64,000 nt of DNA from Hyphomicrobiaceae bacterium (GTDB taxonomy: Bacteria > Pseudomonadota > Alphaproteobacteria > Rhizobiales > Hyphomicrobiaceae): contig JAKFWF010000018.1 of the NCBI GenBank assembly GCA_021730785.1, positions 1 to 64,000 of the forward strand. The letters are read 5' to 3'. How positions within the stretch are numbered: the first letter of the stretch is position 1; the number at the start of each line of letters is the position of its first letter. A program made the position numbers and the translations under genes. Positions 1 through 8,440 of the stretch are shown in pieces. The notes beneath the pieces were generated by a model. The model saw only the letters and a program-made list of their open reading frames with translations, made no database searches and was not told the origin of the DNA.

Positions 1-50
1 CGGTGATCGGGGATGGCGGACAGCGCCTCGAACAACGTGCCGGTCGTCAT
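1..50 (-). CDS. Partial unknown CDS, 5' end only, runs off left edge
   Basis: Only the first 16 to 17 codons lie inside the window; the protein would begin MTTGTLFEALSAIPDHR. The start is supported by a strong Shine-Dalgarno sequence (AAGGAG on the minus strand) seven bases upstream of the ATG. The fragment is too short to recognise, and no function is proposed. It diverges from the DnaJ-domain gene at 340. Confidence 0.5.
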   Translation of the reverse strand, partial: MTTGTLFEALSAIPDH

Positions 51-339
51 CGTCGGTCTCCTTGGCTCGGGAGACCTGAAGACACTTGTTCGCTGTGCAA
101 TACGATGCGGTGAATTGAATCACCCTGCCCTGTACGGGGGTGTGCGTGCGAACCTGATATGGCACTGTCGGGTCGGCAATCGCAGGGCCCGCTGCGGTAA
201 AGTGGGGCAATTAGCGGCGATTGTCGGTCGCATCCGCGACATATCTGCCTGTTCCCTTGCGTCGCACGTGCCCGATCTGGCGTAGTGCGCCGCGCCAATG
301 GCCTCGCAAGGCGCGGCGAATGAGGGTAGTCAGCGTGCC
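51..339. other. Intergenic region between divergent genes
   Basis: About 290 bases separate the minus-strand gene leaving the left edge from the DnaJ-type gene. Promoters for both should lie here. I see no convincing coding frame, hairpin with a T tract, or repeat. Confidence 0.5.
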
Positions 340-1047
340 ATGTCCTGGGAACTGATCACGAAGGAATTGAGCGCTGCAACCGCGCAAACCGGCGCCAGGC
401 GTCCGACGCTGGTCGAGCGACTGTTGCGCGCGTTCGGCTTCGGCCAGGGCGTGTCGGGCCATTCCACGGTTGCGTTCACGATCGCACTGGTGTCGCTGTC
501 GGCGAAGCTGGCCAAATCCGATGGCGTGGCGCTTCGTGTCGAGTCGGACGTGTTCGAGCGGCTGCACCGCATTGCGCCCGGCGAGCGGGACAACGTGCGG
601 CGCATCTTCGATCTGGCGGCCCGGGATGTGGCGGGCTTCGAGAGTTGCGCCGACAGCATCGCAACGCTGCTGCGGCATGATGCGAAACTGATGCGGGACG
701 TGCTGGACGGGCTGTTTCACATCGCCACCGCCGACGGCATCCTGCATCCGCAGGAGGAGCGGCATCTGAAACTTGCAGCCGCCGCATTCGACATCGGCGA
801 GGTCGAATTTCGTGCCATCCGGGCGCTGTTCATCGAGGACCCGGACGACCCCTATACCGTGCTCGGCCTGACCCCTTCGGTCGACAACGCGAAGCTCAAA
901 GCGCGGTTCCGCGAACTGGTGCGCAAGTATCATCCCGATTCTCTGATGGGGCGCGGCATGCGGGAGGATTACGTGGCGGTGGCGAGCGCTAAGTTGGCGA
1001 CCATCAATGCCGCCTACGAGAAGATCGCCCGGGAGCGCGGGCTGTGA
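340..1047 (+). CDS. TerB-like / DnaJ-domain co-chaperone (DjlA-like)
   Basis: Protein of 235 aa. Residues about 30-150 form a helical TerB-like region (motif LSAKLAKSDG, later HIATADGILHPQEE). A C-terminal J domain covers about 168-235 with the HPD motif at 198-200 (YHPDS). This is the DjlA plan without the N-terminal membrane helix of E. coli DjlA, so it is probably cytosolic and works with DnaK. I chose the ATG at 340 over one at 298 because similarity to the family begins there and a GAGGG lies upstream. The next gene overlaps it by 4 bases (GTGA), implying co-translation with the amidase. Confidence 0.8.
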   Translation: MSWELITKELSAATAQTGARRPTLVERLLRAFGFGQGVSGHSTVAFTIALVSLSAKLAKSDGVALRVESDVFERLHRIAPGERDNVRRIFDLAARDVAGFESCADSIATLLRHDAKLMRDVLDGLFHIATADGILHPQEERHLKLAAAAFDIGEVEFRAIRALFIEDPDDPYTVLGLTPSVDNAKLKARFRELVRKYHPDSLMGRGMREDYVAVASAKLATINAAYEKIARERGL

Positions 1048-1826
1048 ACAACCAGCACGCCCTGTCGTTCGAGCCCGATAGCCGCCTTGTCGCCGATCTC
1101 GTGGCATCGCCCAACCGGGGATCGCGCAACCGCGGCTTACGGCCGAGCCTGCTGATCCTGCACTACACCGGCATGGCGAGCGCGGCCAAGGCGATCGACT
1201 GGCTGGCGCGACCCGAGAGCAAAGTGTCGTGCCACTATGTGATCGACGTCGACGGCCGCATCACCCAGATGGTGCGCGAGATCGACCGGGCCTGGCATGC
1301 GGGCGTGTCGTACTGGGCGGGAGAATGCGATATCAATTCGGCGTCGATCGGCATCGAGATTCAAAACCCGGGGCATGCGGACGGCTACCACGCGTTCCCG
1401 CGGTCACAGATGCGCGCCGTGCGTGACCTTGCCGGCGATATTGCCGGTCGGCACACAATCGCGCCCGAGCATATCCTTGCCCATTCCGACGTGGCGCCGC
1501 TGCGCAAGATCGATCCCGGCGAAAAGTTCGACTGGCGCTGGCTCGCCCATGAGGGCGTCGGCCATTGGGTGCCGCCGGTGCCGGTCCGCGCGGCCGATGC
1601 CGCGCTCGAAGGCGCCACAGCGAGCAATGCGGCCCGCGCCATGCTCACGGCCTACGGCTACGGCGTCGGCATCGCCGGGGCGAGCGGTCCTGAGTTTGCG
1701 ACCGTGATCGCCGCGTTCCAGCGGCATTTCCGCCCCGCCCGCGTCGATGGCGTTCTCGACCACTCGACGCTTGCCACATTGGAGCATCTGCTGAACGCGC
1801 TCGCCCGCGGCGTGGTTTTGCAGTGA
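1044..1826 (+). CDS. N-acetylmuramoyl-L-alanine amidase, AmpD-like
   Basis: Protein of 260 aa from a GTG start that overlaps the preceding stop by 4 bases. An Amidase_2 domain covers about 30-175. The AmpD zinc ligands and catalytic lysine are recognisable as H40 (LHYTG), H147 (AHSDVAP), K155 and D157 (RKIDPG). The C-terminal 70 residues resemble a peptidoglycan-binding helix bundle. No signal peptide is visible, so it likely acts in the cytosol on anhydro-muropeptides during wall recycling. AmpD proteins of this kind influence AmpR/AmpC beta-lactamase induction in other bacteria; no ampC or ampR is seen here. It is translationally coupled to genes on both sides. Confidence 0.9.
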   Translation: MNNQHALSFEPDSRLVADLVASPNRGSRNRGLRPSLLILHYTGMASAAKAIDWLARPESKVSCHYVIDVDGRITQMVREIDRAWHAGVSYWAGECDINSASIGIEIQNPGHADGYHAFPRSQMRAVRDLAGDIAGRHTIAPEHILAHSDVAPLRKIDPGEKFDWRWLAHEGVGHWVPPVPVRAADAALEGATASNAARAMLTAYGYGVGIAGASGPEFATVIAAFQRHFRPARVDGVLDHSTLATLEHLLNALARGVVLQ

Positions 1827-2782
1827 GAGCGAAGCAACGAGAGATGCAACGGCCCGCAATCGACGACCCAGGCGCCACCGCGCGGCCGGTCCTGCGGCCC
1901 ATGGACCTGATCGCGGTCACGTGCCTCGTCGCGTGCTGCCTGTCGTGGGGGCTCAATCAGGTCGCCATGAAGGTCACCAACGACGGCATCACGCCGCTTT
2001 ATCAGGCGAGTGCACGCTGCACGATTGCCGCCGGACTGATCTGGCTGTGGTGCGCCTGCCGCGGCATCCCACTGTTCGCCCGCGACGGCACGCTGGTGCC
2101 GGGAATCGCGTCTGGCCTGCTGTTCGCCGTGAATTTCATGTTCATCGGGCCGGGATTGTCGTTAACGGAAGCCTCGCGCGGGGTGCTGTTCCTCTACACC
2201 GCGCCCTTTTTCGTTGCGATCGGCGCGCATTTTCTGTTGCCGGGCGATCGGCTGAGCGTCCTCAAGATCGTGGGGCTGCTGGCGGCCTTCGCCGGTCTGG
2301 CCGTGGGGTTGAGCGACCGGTTGACGGTGACCGGCACGGCGGCGAGCCTGCGCGGCGATTTCTATTGCCTGCTGGCGGGGCTGTTCTGGGGCTTGACGAC
2401 GCTCGTCGTGCGCGCGACCAGCCTGCGCGGTATTTCGGCGGAAAAGAACCTGTTCTACGAGTTGGTGGTCGCAGCGCCGCTCTTATCGATTGCCGCTTGG
2501 GTCGTGGGCGAGCAGGGCATCGTTTCGTTGTCGCCGCTGATCGTCGGTTCGTTCCTCTATACGACCATCGTCGTGGTGTTCGTGAGCTACGCGGTATGGT
2601 TCTGGCTGCTCAATACCTATCCCGCGAGCCAGGTGTCGGTATTCTCGTTTCTGGCGCCGATCTTTGCGGTCGCAGCCGGGCATCTGCTGCTGGACGAACC
2701 CGTGACGTGGCGCCTCGCCGTGGCGCTGATCCTCGTCGCGCTCGGCATTTATCTCGTCAACCGGCCACGAACTGTCCTATGA
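1823..2782 (+). CDS. EamA/DMT-superfamily permease
   Basis: Protein of 319 aa with about ten hydrophobic segments and the internal duplication typical of EamA transporters (two halves, each ending near a motif like LGIYLVN or GLAVGL). It probably exports or imports a small metabolite across the inner membrane; the substrate cannot be read from sequence. The GTG at 1823 overlaps the amidase stop by 4 bases. An in-frame ATG at 1844 is an alternative start that would keep the first membrane helix. It is the last gene of the DnaJ-amidase-permease operon. Confidence 0.85.
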   Translation: MRAKQREMQRPAIDDPGATARPVLRPMDLIAVTCLVACCLSWGLNQVAMKVTNDGITPLYQASARCTIAAGLIWLWCACRGIPLFARDGTLVPGIASGLLFAVNFMFIGPGLSLTEASRGVLFLYTAPFFVAIGAHFLLPGDRLSVLKIVGLLAAFAGLAVGLSDRLTVTGTAASLRGDFYCLLAGLFWGLTTLVVRATSLRGISAEKNLFYELVVAAPLLSIAAWVVGEQGIVSLSPLIVGSFLYTTIVVVFVSYAVWFWLLNTYPASQVSVFSFLAPIFAVAAGHLLLDEPVTWRLAVALILVALGIYLVNRPRTVL

Positions 2783-2812
2783 TCAGTCTCCATTCCACGA
2801 AGAGTATGCCCG

Positions 2813-3031
2813 ATGAACCAGAGCAAAGACGCGAGTGCCGAAGCTGATGCCATTCTGGCCCGGCATGGCGAGGCCGGTCACGTCCACGGTCCCAACTGTA
2901 ACCACGGGCATGATCACCACCACCATCATAGCGCCGGTGAGACCTTCGTGCGCTCGGCCCGCAAGACCGGCCGCAACGACCCCTGTCCCTGCGGATCGGG
3001 CAAGAAGCACAAGAAATGCTGCCTTGCGTAA
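2813..3031 (+). CDS. Small His-rich SEC-C motif protein
   Basis: Protein of 72 aa. Residues about 23-40 hold a run of histidines ([17 protein letters not shown]), and the C-terminus carries a complete SEC-C metal-binding motif ([15 protein letters not shown]). The SEC-C motif, named from the SecA C-terminus, binds zinc and often mediates contacts with ribosome-associated or secretion partners. The His-rich stretch is probably a second metal site. The role is unknown; a zinc or nickel store, or a SecA-like adaptor, are both possible. It lies 30 bases after the permease and converges on tspO. Confidence 0.8.
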   Translation: MNQSKDASAEADAILARHGEAGHVHGPNCNHGHDHHHHHSAGETFVRSARKTGRNDPCPCGSGKKHKKCCLA

Positions 3032-3040
3032 GCTGAGTGG

Positions 3041-3511
3041 TCAGGCTGCAGCTTTGACGCTGCTGTTCATCCGCCAGATCGTGAAGTTGAGCGCGCCGGC
3101 GAAGGTGCCCCACGCAAGGTAGGGCAGGAACAGCAGGCTCGCGGTCGGCGAGATCGGCCAGGCCGCCCAGATGAATGCCACGACGCAGAACCAGAGCAGG
3201 ACGATGGTGGCGAGGGCGCCCGCGATCTGCCGGCGCCCGAACATCACCCACGACCAGCTGGCATTCACAAGCAGTTGCGCCAACCAGATGGCGAGCGCCG
3301 GGGCCAACCCCTCGCGCTGCCACACCAGCCAGCCGGCAACCGCGATCATCACGTAGAGCGTGCTCCACACCGGTCCAAACAGCCAGCCGGGCGGCGTCCA
3401 CGATGGCTTGCGCAGCGTCTGATACCAGGGGCCCGGACGAAACAGGGCGCCGGTCAGGGAGACGGCGAAGACTGCCGCGAGAAACGGCACGAAGGTGGCA
3501 TAGTGGTACAT
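3041..3511 (-). CDS. tspO: TspO/MBR family tryptophan-rich sensory protein
   Basis: Protein of 156 aa with five predicted membrane helices and the family signatures GPWYQTLRKPSWTPPGWLFGPVW and ASWSWVMFGRR (each a TspO hallmark), rich in Trp. TspO proteins bind porphyrins and related ligands, and in alphaproteobacteria they modulate tetrapyrrole- or oxygen-linked expression. The ATG at 3511 is preferred to a TTG at 3526 because family members begin just before the first helix. It is a single minus-strand gene, converging on the SEC-C gene. Confidence 0.93.
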   Translation of the reverse strand: MYHYATFVPFLAAVFAVSLTGALFRPGPWYQTLRKPSWTPPGWLFGPVWSTLYVMIAVAGWLVWQREGLAPALAIWLAQLLVNASWSWVMFGRRQIAGALATIVLLWFCVVAFIWAAWPISPTASLLFLPYLAWGTFAGALNFTIWRMNSSVKAAA

Positions 3512-3614
3512 GGAGGGCCTTGGCAACGGCAGCCGATAGGTCGGGTGCCCGCTGGTCTACTGCCTATTGCCGGCCCCGTCATTGGCGTTCACGGCAGAGC
3601 GGGCAGCGCAGCGC

Positions 3615-4640
3615 TCAGCCCTTCGCGAGGCCAGGCCCGAGTTTTCTGAGAACGGCGTCCAGCACCAGCGTGTCGCCGCCGACCCAGCGATGGCCGCTTT
3701 TGACGTCCTGCAACGGGATGGTGCCGACGCGCCCGGCGAAGCGCGGCAGATAGAGATGCAGCCACGCCATGCCGGACCAGGGCGCAGCGTCCTGCCGCAC
3801 ACCCACGCGCGCTTCTAACAGGTTTGGCTCCGCTACCCCTTTGACGGTCACATGGACCAGTCGATGCAGCGCGCCGTCGTTGAGGGCATACCAATCCTCG
3901 CCCTTGGCACGGGCGAGTTCCGCGAGCGTCACCAGCGGCATCGCGGAGAAGGTGTGATACAGCAAGGCCCGTCCGCCGCGCGCCAGTTCGAGTGCCAGCG
4001 TGCCGTCGGCGGCGATATCGCGGGCTGCATCCGTCATGATGCCGCGGGCGATTTGCCAGTGGCGCTCGCTGTCGGTCGCAATTGCCGTCGCACCGACCGC
4101 TAGGCCGAGCCAATACCAGTGGTTGTTGCGCTTGTGACTGGCATCATCGAAGAAGGCGCGAGCGGCATCGGCAAAGCGCATCAGCCACGGTTCTATGGTC
4201 CGGCGCTGCTCGGTGCTCGCAAACGATTTCACCTTCAGGTAGGCGAGCGCAACGCCGGCCAGATCCCACTTGCGCTGGTACTCGGCCTGCGCCTGGGCCA
4301 TGCGGCCGAGCCAGGCATCGCCCTTGGCCCAGGCCGTCAGCCAAGCGAGCGCGCAGGATGCGGCTTCCTGTTGCTCGGCGGGCTTGCTGCGCTTGTGCGC
4401 CTTGTCGGCCTGGCTCGTCACGTCCCGAACGAACGTCGTGAGCGGAACGACTGCGGCGTCATGCAGCGCCTTCTGCCGCGGGTCGATGACCGAGCCCTTG
4501 GCATCGCCATAGAAGCGCGGGATGTCGAGGTCCTTCTGGACCGGCGGCGGCAGCGGGCAGCCGAGCGCGCTGGTCGCCGCAAGCGAGGCGACGATGAACC
4601 CGGCCGCGCGCATCGCCAGTGCCTTGCCCCAATGCGTCAT
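3615..4640 (-). CDS. Alginate lyase family protein (AlgL-like), exported
   Basis: Protein of 341 aa with a Sec signal peptide (MTHWGKALAMRAAGFIVASL, cleavage near ALG-C). The alpha/alpha-barrel lyase hallmarks are present: NNHWYW near residues 171-176, matching the catalytic NNH segment of Pseudomonas AlgL, and the YHTFSAMPL segment near 228 with the catalytic His/Tyr region. Known members cleave poly-mannuronate by beta-elimination in the periplasm. No alginate synthesis genes are visible, so it may degrade an external uronate polymer; a uronate dehydrogenase lies at 59.3 kb. The ATG at 4640 has an AAGGG ribosome site, and the longer open frame lacks one. Confidence 0.82.
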   Translation of the reverse strand: MTHWGKALAMRAAGFIVASLAATSALGCPLPPPVQKDLDIPRFYGDAKGSVIDPRQKALHDAAVVPLTTFVRDVTSQADKAHKRSKPAEQQEAASCALAWLTAWAKGDAWLGRMAQAQAEYQRKWDLAGVALAYLKVKSFASTEQRRTIEPWLMRFADAARAFFDDASHKRNNHWYWLGLAVGATAIATDSERHWQIARGIMTDAARDIAADGTLALELARGGRALLYHTFSAMPLVTLAELARAKGEDWYALNDGALHRLVHVTVKGVAEPNLLEARVGVRQDAAPWSGMAWLHLYLPRFAGRVGTIPLQDVKSGHRWVGGDTLVLDAVLRKLGPGLAKG

Positions 4641-5031
4641 CGCAGCACCCTTCGAGAATGGCCCCGAACAACCAGCATGCCGAGCGGACGTTAACCCGTG
4701 CTTAAGCCGCCAAATGCGCGCTCCGTCTCGATGATCACAACGCACGGGAGCACGGATCGATGCCGCCATGCGGTTTTCGAATGATGCAGAAATGCCATGG
4801 GATCAGAGAAGTTGCGCATTCAAACTTCAGGTCAAACTTTGTCATGAACATGTCGCAGTACGACCGCACAAAGGCCACAGTTGCCGCAGGGGGCCCTAGG
4901 GGGGCGTCGCGTCGCCGTCAATGGTTTGCATAGGCAAATTGGGGCCGTGCAAAATAAATGCCGCGGACGGCGGAGCGTGTGTTGGCAGCGGTGCCTGCGC
5001 AAGGCGCTGAGGGCGAACGGGGTCTCGTAGC
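4641..5031. other. Intergenic region upstream of the 5-10 kb operon
   Basis: About 390 bases between the divergent lyase gene and the small ORF at 5032. It is less GC-rich around 4790-4870 and probably contains the promoters of both directions. A G/C-run segment (GGGGGCCCTAGGGGGG, near 4890) is the only local oddity. I see no convincing gene. Confidence 0.4.
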
Positions 5032-5190
5032 ATGAGTAACTGTAACAGCTGCGGTTTGTCGCACAGCAGCGCCATGGCCCTGATTGGTAAGCCCGAGCAG
5101 TGGGCGGCGCGGCACCGGCGGTTGAGCAGCCGCGACGACGGAATGCCGATACGGCGGCGGCAACATGAACTTACCGAGGCCGCCCCATGA
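5032..5190 (+). CDS. Possible small protein (52 aa) coupled to the next gene
   Basis: The frame begins MSNCNSCGLSHSSAMALIGK and ends ELTEAAP. Its stop overlaps the start of the Sel1-repeat gene as ATGA, a classic translational-coupling arrangement. It has no hydrophobic segment, two N-terminal cysteines, and a basic middle (RHRRLSSRDDGMPIRRR). Its ribosome site is weak (GGGG about 12 bases upstream). It may be a real small protein, a leader peptide setting expression of the operon, or a chance frame. I do not recognise it. Confidence 0.35.
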   Translation: MSNCNSCGLSHSSAMALIGKPEQWAARHRRLSSRDDGMPIRRRQHELTEAAP

Positions 5191-6560
5191 CAAACCTCAG
5201 CATCGAGGCAACAACCGACGGCGACGCCAAGACCGGGCAACGCGTGCTCCTGTTGCTGCGCGGCCAGTCGAGTTTGCCTGAGGGAACAATGTTCCGCATC
5301 GAGCCGGCAACAATGGGTGACGAACCTTCGTCGCCTGAAGGCTGGCCCACGGGCGAGCACGTTCCGGTCGAGGTGCGTCTGTTGCCTGAAGGCGTGCAAC
5401 TCGTGCTTGGACCTGATGTTGCCGGTGCGGCCGCAATCCAGGCCGGCAGTTCCGTCAAGTTTGCGCTGTCCAAGGGCGATCTGCAGGGCGAATTTGCCTG
5501 GCCGGCGCCCGCGACCCGTAAACCCGCCAAGCTCGAGCCGGGCGCGATCGACTCCGATCCTGTGGCGCCGGTCAAGATCACACCCGTCGAGGTCATAATT
5601 GCCAAGGTCGAAACGGTCGATCGGAAGCCCGACGAGGCTGCATTGGAAGCAATCGCCCCGCGCATCGAGACTGCGGCGCCGCAACCGCCGCAAGCGGAGA
5701 AGACAAAGGCCGACATGGCCGATACTCCAACACTGTCCAGCCTGATGGTCAGCGGCAAATCACCCGGGCACCTCAACGGTAGCCCGATGCAATTGCCGCT
5801 GCCGGTGCGACCCAACGCGACACTCGAAGCGTCCTTGAGGGCGGCGCCTGATACGCTGGCGAAAGCGCCGGTGAAGACTGAGGAAAAGCCGCGACCGAGC
5901 CAGCCCGTTATTCTGGCAAGGGCGGATATGCCGGTTGCAAAGCAGGTGCGGACGGACGCCCGGACGCAGTATTCCAGACCGGGTCGTCTCATGATGGCCC
6001 TCCGGAGCTTGCCACTGCTTTTGACCGGCGCAGCGCTTGGCGTGATCGGCACGATGATCTGGTTCGGCATGTCCACGCCGGGCCTTGTGGATGCGCAGCG
6101 GCTCGAATTTGCACGCAACATCTATCCAGTCGTTGGCGATGCGTTCAAAGCCGGTGCCGTGTCGCCGCGCGGACGTGATGCCCGTTCCGTCGATCTCGAC
6201 GCCGCCTTGCGACTGGCTGAGGCAAATCTGCTGGGCATCGGGCAGCCCGTCGACCGGGTCGAAGCGCGCTATTGGCTCGCCAAGTCGCTCGACTATGCGG
6301 TTGGCGACACGCGCATGGTGTGGGCGTTGTCGCAACTGGGAACGCTCTATGCCAACGCCGATGGCAAGGAGCCCGATTATACCACCGCGCGCGCAGTTTG
6401 GTTGCTTGCCGCTGGCCAAGGCGATGCAATGTCCATGTGCTTCTTGGCGACGCTCCATGAGAAGGGGCTGGGCACGCCGGTCGATCCTAAGGCGGCACTT
6501 GCGCTCTATGAGCGCGCACAGTCGCATGGCGGGTGCAGCGACTCTGTGGCGGCAATCTAA
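5187..6560 (+). CDS. Membrane-anchored protein with C-terminal Sel1-like repeats
   Basis: Protein of 457 aa. Residues 1-110 form a beta-rich, probably cytoplasmic domain. Residues 110-265 are a Pro/Ala/Lys-rich linker. One membrane helix lies at about 270-291 (SLPLLLTGAALGVIGTMIWF), preceded by basic residues, so the C-terminus should be periplasmic. The C-terminal 120 residues hold Sel1/TPR-like helical repeats (RYWLAKSLDYAVGD, ARAVWLLAAGQGDAMSMCFLA, KAALALYERAQSHGG). Sel1 repeats scaffold protein complexes. It is the first large gene of a three-gene operon, 19 bases before the coiled-coil gene. Function is unknown; an inner-membrane anchor for the operon's periplasmic products is my inference. 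Confidence 0.75.
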   Translation: MTNLSIEATTDGDAKTGQRVLLLLRGQSSLPEGTMFRIEPATMGDEPSSPEGWPTGEHVPVEVRLLPEGVQLVLGPDVAGAAAIQAGSSVKFALSKGDLQGEFAWPAPATRKPAKLEPGAIDSDPVAPVKITPVEVIIAKVETVDRKPDEAALEAIAPRIETAAPQPPQAEKTKADMADTPTLSSLMVSGKSPGHLNGSPMQLPLPVRPNATLEASLRAAPDTLAKAPVKTEEKPRPSQPVILARADMPVAKQVRTDARTQYSRPGRLMMALRSLPLLLTGAALGVIGTMIWFGMSTPGLVDAQRLEFARNIYPVVGDAFKAGAVSPRGRDARSVDLDAALRLAEANLLGIGQPVDRVEARYWLAKSLDYAVGDTRMVWALSQLGTLYANADGKEPDYTTARAVWLLAAGQGDAMSMCFLATLHEKGLGTPVDPKAALALYERAQSHGGCSDSVAAI

Positions 6561-6579
6561 CGGCTGAGGAAGTAGATCG

Positions 6580-8370
6580 ATGCGTTGTTTGACACGCGGT
6601 TTCAATCTCGCGGGCGCCGCTGGAGTTGCCTTCGTCGCCATGGCACCGGCCGCGCTGCATGCACAGTCAGGTTCGACGACGGCTGTCCGTGACCAGGCCT
6701 TGTTCCGAGACGAGCGCGTGTTGCCGGTTCGGCGACCCCATGAATTCGATGCGACCGAGCAGAATCGCGCGGCCGCCGCCGTGGACGCGAGGCGGGTTGC
6801 CGAGGAAGCCCAGCGGCGCGTCTTCGACGCGGAGGAAAGGTTGAAGCTGGAGGCGGCCCAACGATTGGCCGCAGAAGCGGAAGCCCGGCGTCGCACGCAA
6901 GAAGCCGAGCAGATTGTTGCCGATGCAGATGCCAAGCGCCGCGCCGAAGCAGCTCTACGGGTCACGGCAGCCGCCGAGGCCAAGCGCAAGGCTGACGAGG
7001 AACAGCGAGTTGCTGCGCTGGCGGAAGCGCAGCGCCTGGCCCAGGAACGGCAGCAGGCGGTCGCCGCCGAGGCGGATGCGCGCCGCAAGGCCGATGAAGC
7101 ACAACGGATTGCTGCCGCAGCAGACGTGCGGCGCCGGGAAGACGAGGCGCAGCGCGCGGCCGTTGAGGCAGAGACGCGACGCAAGGCGGAGGCGGAGGAG
7201 CAACAGCGTCTCGCCGCCGAAGCGGACGCGCGTCGCAAGGCTGAAGAAGCGCAACGGATTGCGGCCGAAGCAGACGCCAAACGCCGGGCCGACGAGGCGC
7301 AGCGTGTGGCTGCGGAAGCAGAGACGCGACGCAAGGCGGAGGAGCAGCAGCGTCTGGCCGCCGAAGCGGACGCGCGTCGCAAGGCTGAAGAAGAGCAACG
7401 GATTGCGGCCGAAGCAGCCGCCAAACGCCGGGCCGACGAGGCGCAGCGTGTGGCTGCGGAAGCAGAGACACGGCGCAAGGCGGAGGAGCAACAGCGTCTG
7501 GTCGCCGAAGCGGACGCGCGCCGCAAGGCAGATGAAGCACAACGGATCGCGGCCGAAGCAGACGCGAAGCGCAGCGCGCTGCCCCAGCAGTCGGCATCTC
7601 TGGTGGCGGCCAGTCCGCCGGCCAGTGTGCAGCAAGCGTGCGGTACTACGCCCGTCCTTGCCACGCCCCTGTCTGGCGGCCGCGTTAATCTGCAGATCCT
7701 GGATGGCTGCCGCGCTGGCCAGCCCTGGAGCGTGCGCTATGGGGTGATCGAGTTTACCCGGCGTCTCGATGCCGCCGGCCGGGGCGTGTTGCTGCTGGAT
7801 CTGTTTCAAGGTTCGAATGAAGCGATCATCATCGAGTTCGCCGATGGGAGTCGCGAGGCCATCACGGTGGTGTCGCCCGACCTTGCCCGCGTATCGAAAA
7901 TCGCGGTGGTATGGCGCGGGCCTGAACTTCTCGATCTCCAGGCCTTTGAATTTGCAGCAGTGGCCGATGGCGCCGGGCCTATCTCGCGCACGCGCCCCGG
8001 TTCGTTCGAAGAAGCCTCCAGAGCGTCCGTGGCGACGGGGCGTGGCCACGGCTTCCTCAGTACGATCGATGAGACCGCCGACAACGGTGGCGCGCGAGCG
8101 CAGGTTTATACGTTCTGGCACGTCGATGGGCAGCCTGGCGGAACGGTGACGATGGCGCTCGACTTCATTCGGCGGGCTGCGGCAACCGGTCCGGGAAAGT
8201 GCGGCGACGGCGGGCACATTCAGCTCGATTACGAAGTGTTCGTGCGCGAGCCGACCGGCGCGCTGCGCCAGGAGCAGCGGATCTTGCCGCTGGCACGATG
8301 CGGGACACCGGTGCCGGCGAGGGTCACCTATCAGCGAGGGGCAGTGCCAGATCTCAGGATCAGGCGCTGA
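6580..8370 (+). CDS. Secreted protein with long Ala/Glu/Arg coiled-coil repeats and unknown C-terminal domain
   Basis: Protein of 596 aa with a signal peptide (FNLAGAAGVAFVAMAPAALHAQ). Residues about 60-330 are a continuous charged helix built from 16-residue units such as EAETRRKAEEQQRLAA and EADARRKAEEEQRIAA, three of which form a 48-residue super-repeat. After a short Ser/Ala/Pro linker, about 250 residues form a beta-rich domain with four cysteines (QQACGTT, LDGCRAG, GKCGDGG, LARCGTP) that could form disulfides in the periplasm. I recognise no family for it. A rod of this length could span part of the periplasm, in the manner of TolA, but no TolA C-terminal domain is seen. It is co-transcribed with its neighbours. 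Confidence 0.75.
   Translation: MRCLTRGFNLAGAAGVAFVAMAPAALHAQSGSTTAVRDQALFRDERVLPVRRPHEFDATEQNRAAAAVDARRVAEEAQRRVFDAEERLKLEAAQRLAAEAEARRRTQEAEQIVADADAKRRAEAALRVTAAAEAKRKADEEQRVAALAEAQRLAQERQQAVAAEADARRKADEAQRIAAAADVRRREDEAQRAAVEAETRRKAEAEEQQRLAAEADARRKAEEAQRIAAEADAKRRADEAQRVAAEAETRRKAEEQQRLAAEADARRKAEEEQRIAAEAAAKRRADEAQRVAAEAETRRKAEEQQRLVAEADARRKADEAQRIAAEADAKRSALPQQSASLVAASPPASVQQACGTTPVLATPLSGGRVNLQILDGCRAGQPWSVRYGVIEFTRRLDAAGRGVLLLDLFQGSNEAIIIEFADGSREAITVVSPDLARVSKIAVVWRGPELLDLQAFEFAAVADGAGPISRTRPGSFEEASRASVATGRGHGFLSTIDETADNGGARAQVYTFWHVDGQPGGTVTMALDFIRRAAATGPGKCGDGGHIQLDYEVFVREPTGALRQEQRILPLARCGTPVPARVTYQRGAVPDLRIRR
6790..7572 (+). repeat. In-frame 48-bp repeat with 144-bp higher-order unit
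   Basis: Inside the coiled-coil gene the DNA repeats every 48 bases (16 codons), and three such units form a 144-base module. Near-identical module starts lie at 7171, 7321 and 7465 (each begins GAGACRCGRCGCAAGGCGGA). The first spacing is 150 because of a 6-base (Ala-Glu) insertion, and the second is exactly 144. Copies before 7171 are more diverged. The pattern suggests recent unequal crossing-over or slippage within the gene. Confidence 0.85.
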
Positions 8371-8440
8371 TCGAATTACGTCTGGCGGAGGGCGCGTCGG
8401 CGGCAGTGTTTGCGTGTGTGGTTCCAGGGGAGTTGGGAAC

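Noticed and set aside
2813-3031. His run as a vector tag
   Set aside because: Histidines are interrupted by Gly, Asn and Asp and joined in frame to a natural SEC-C motif.
6790-7572. Repeats considered as CRISPR or satellite DNA
   Set aside because: The period is in frame with one gene, there are no spacers, and repeats encode heptad-like charged helix.
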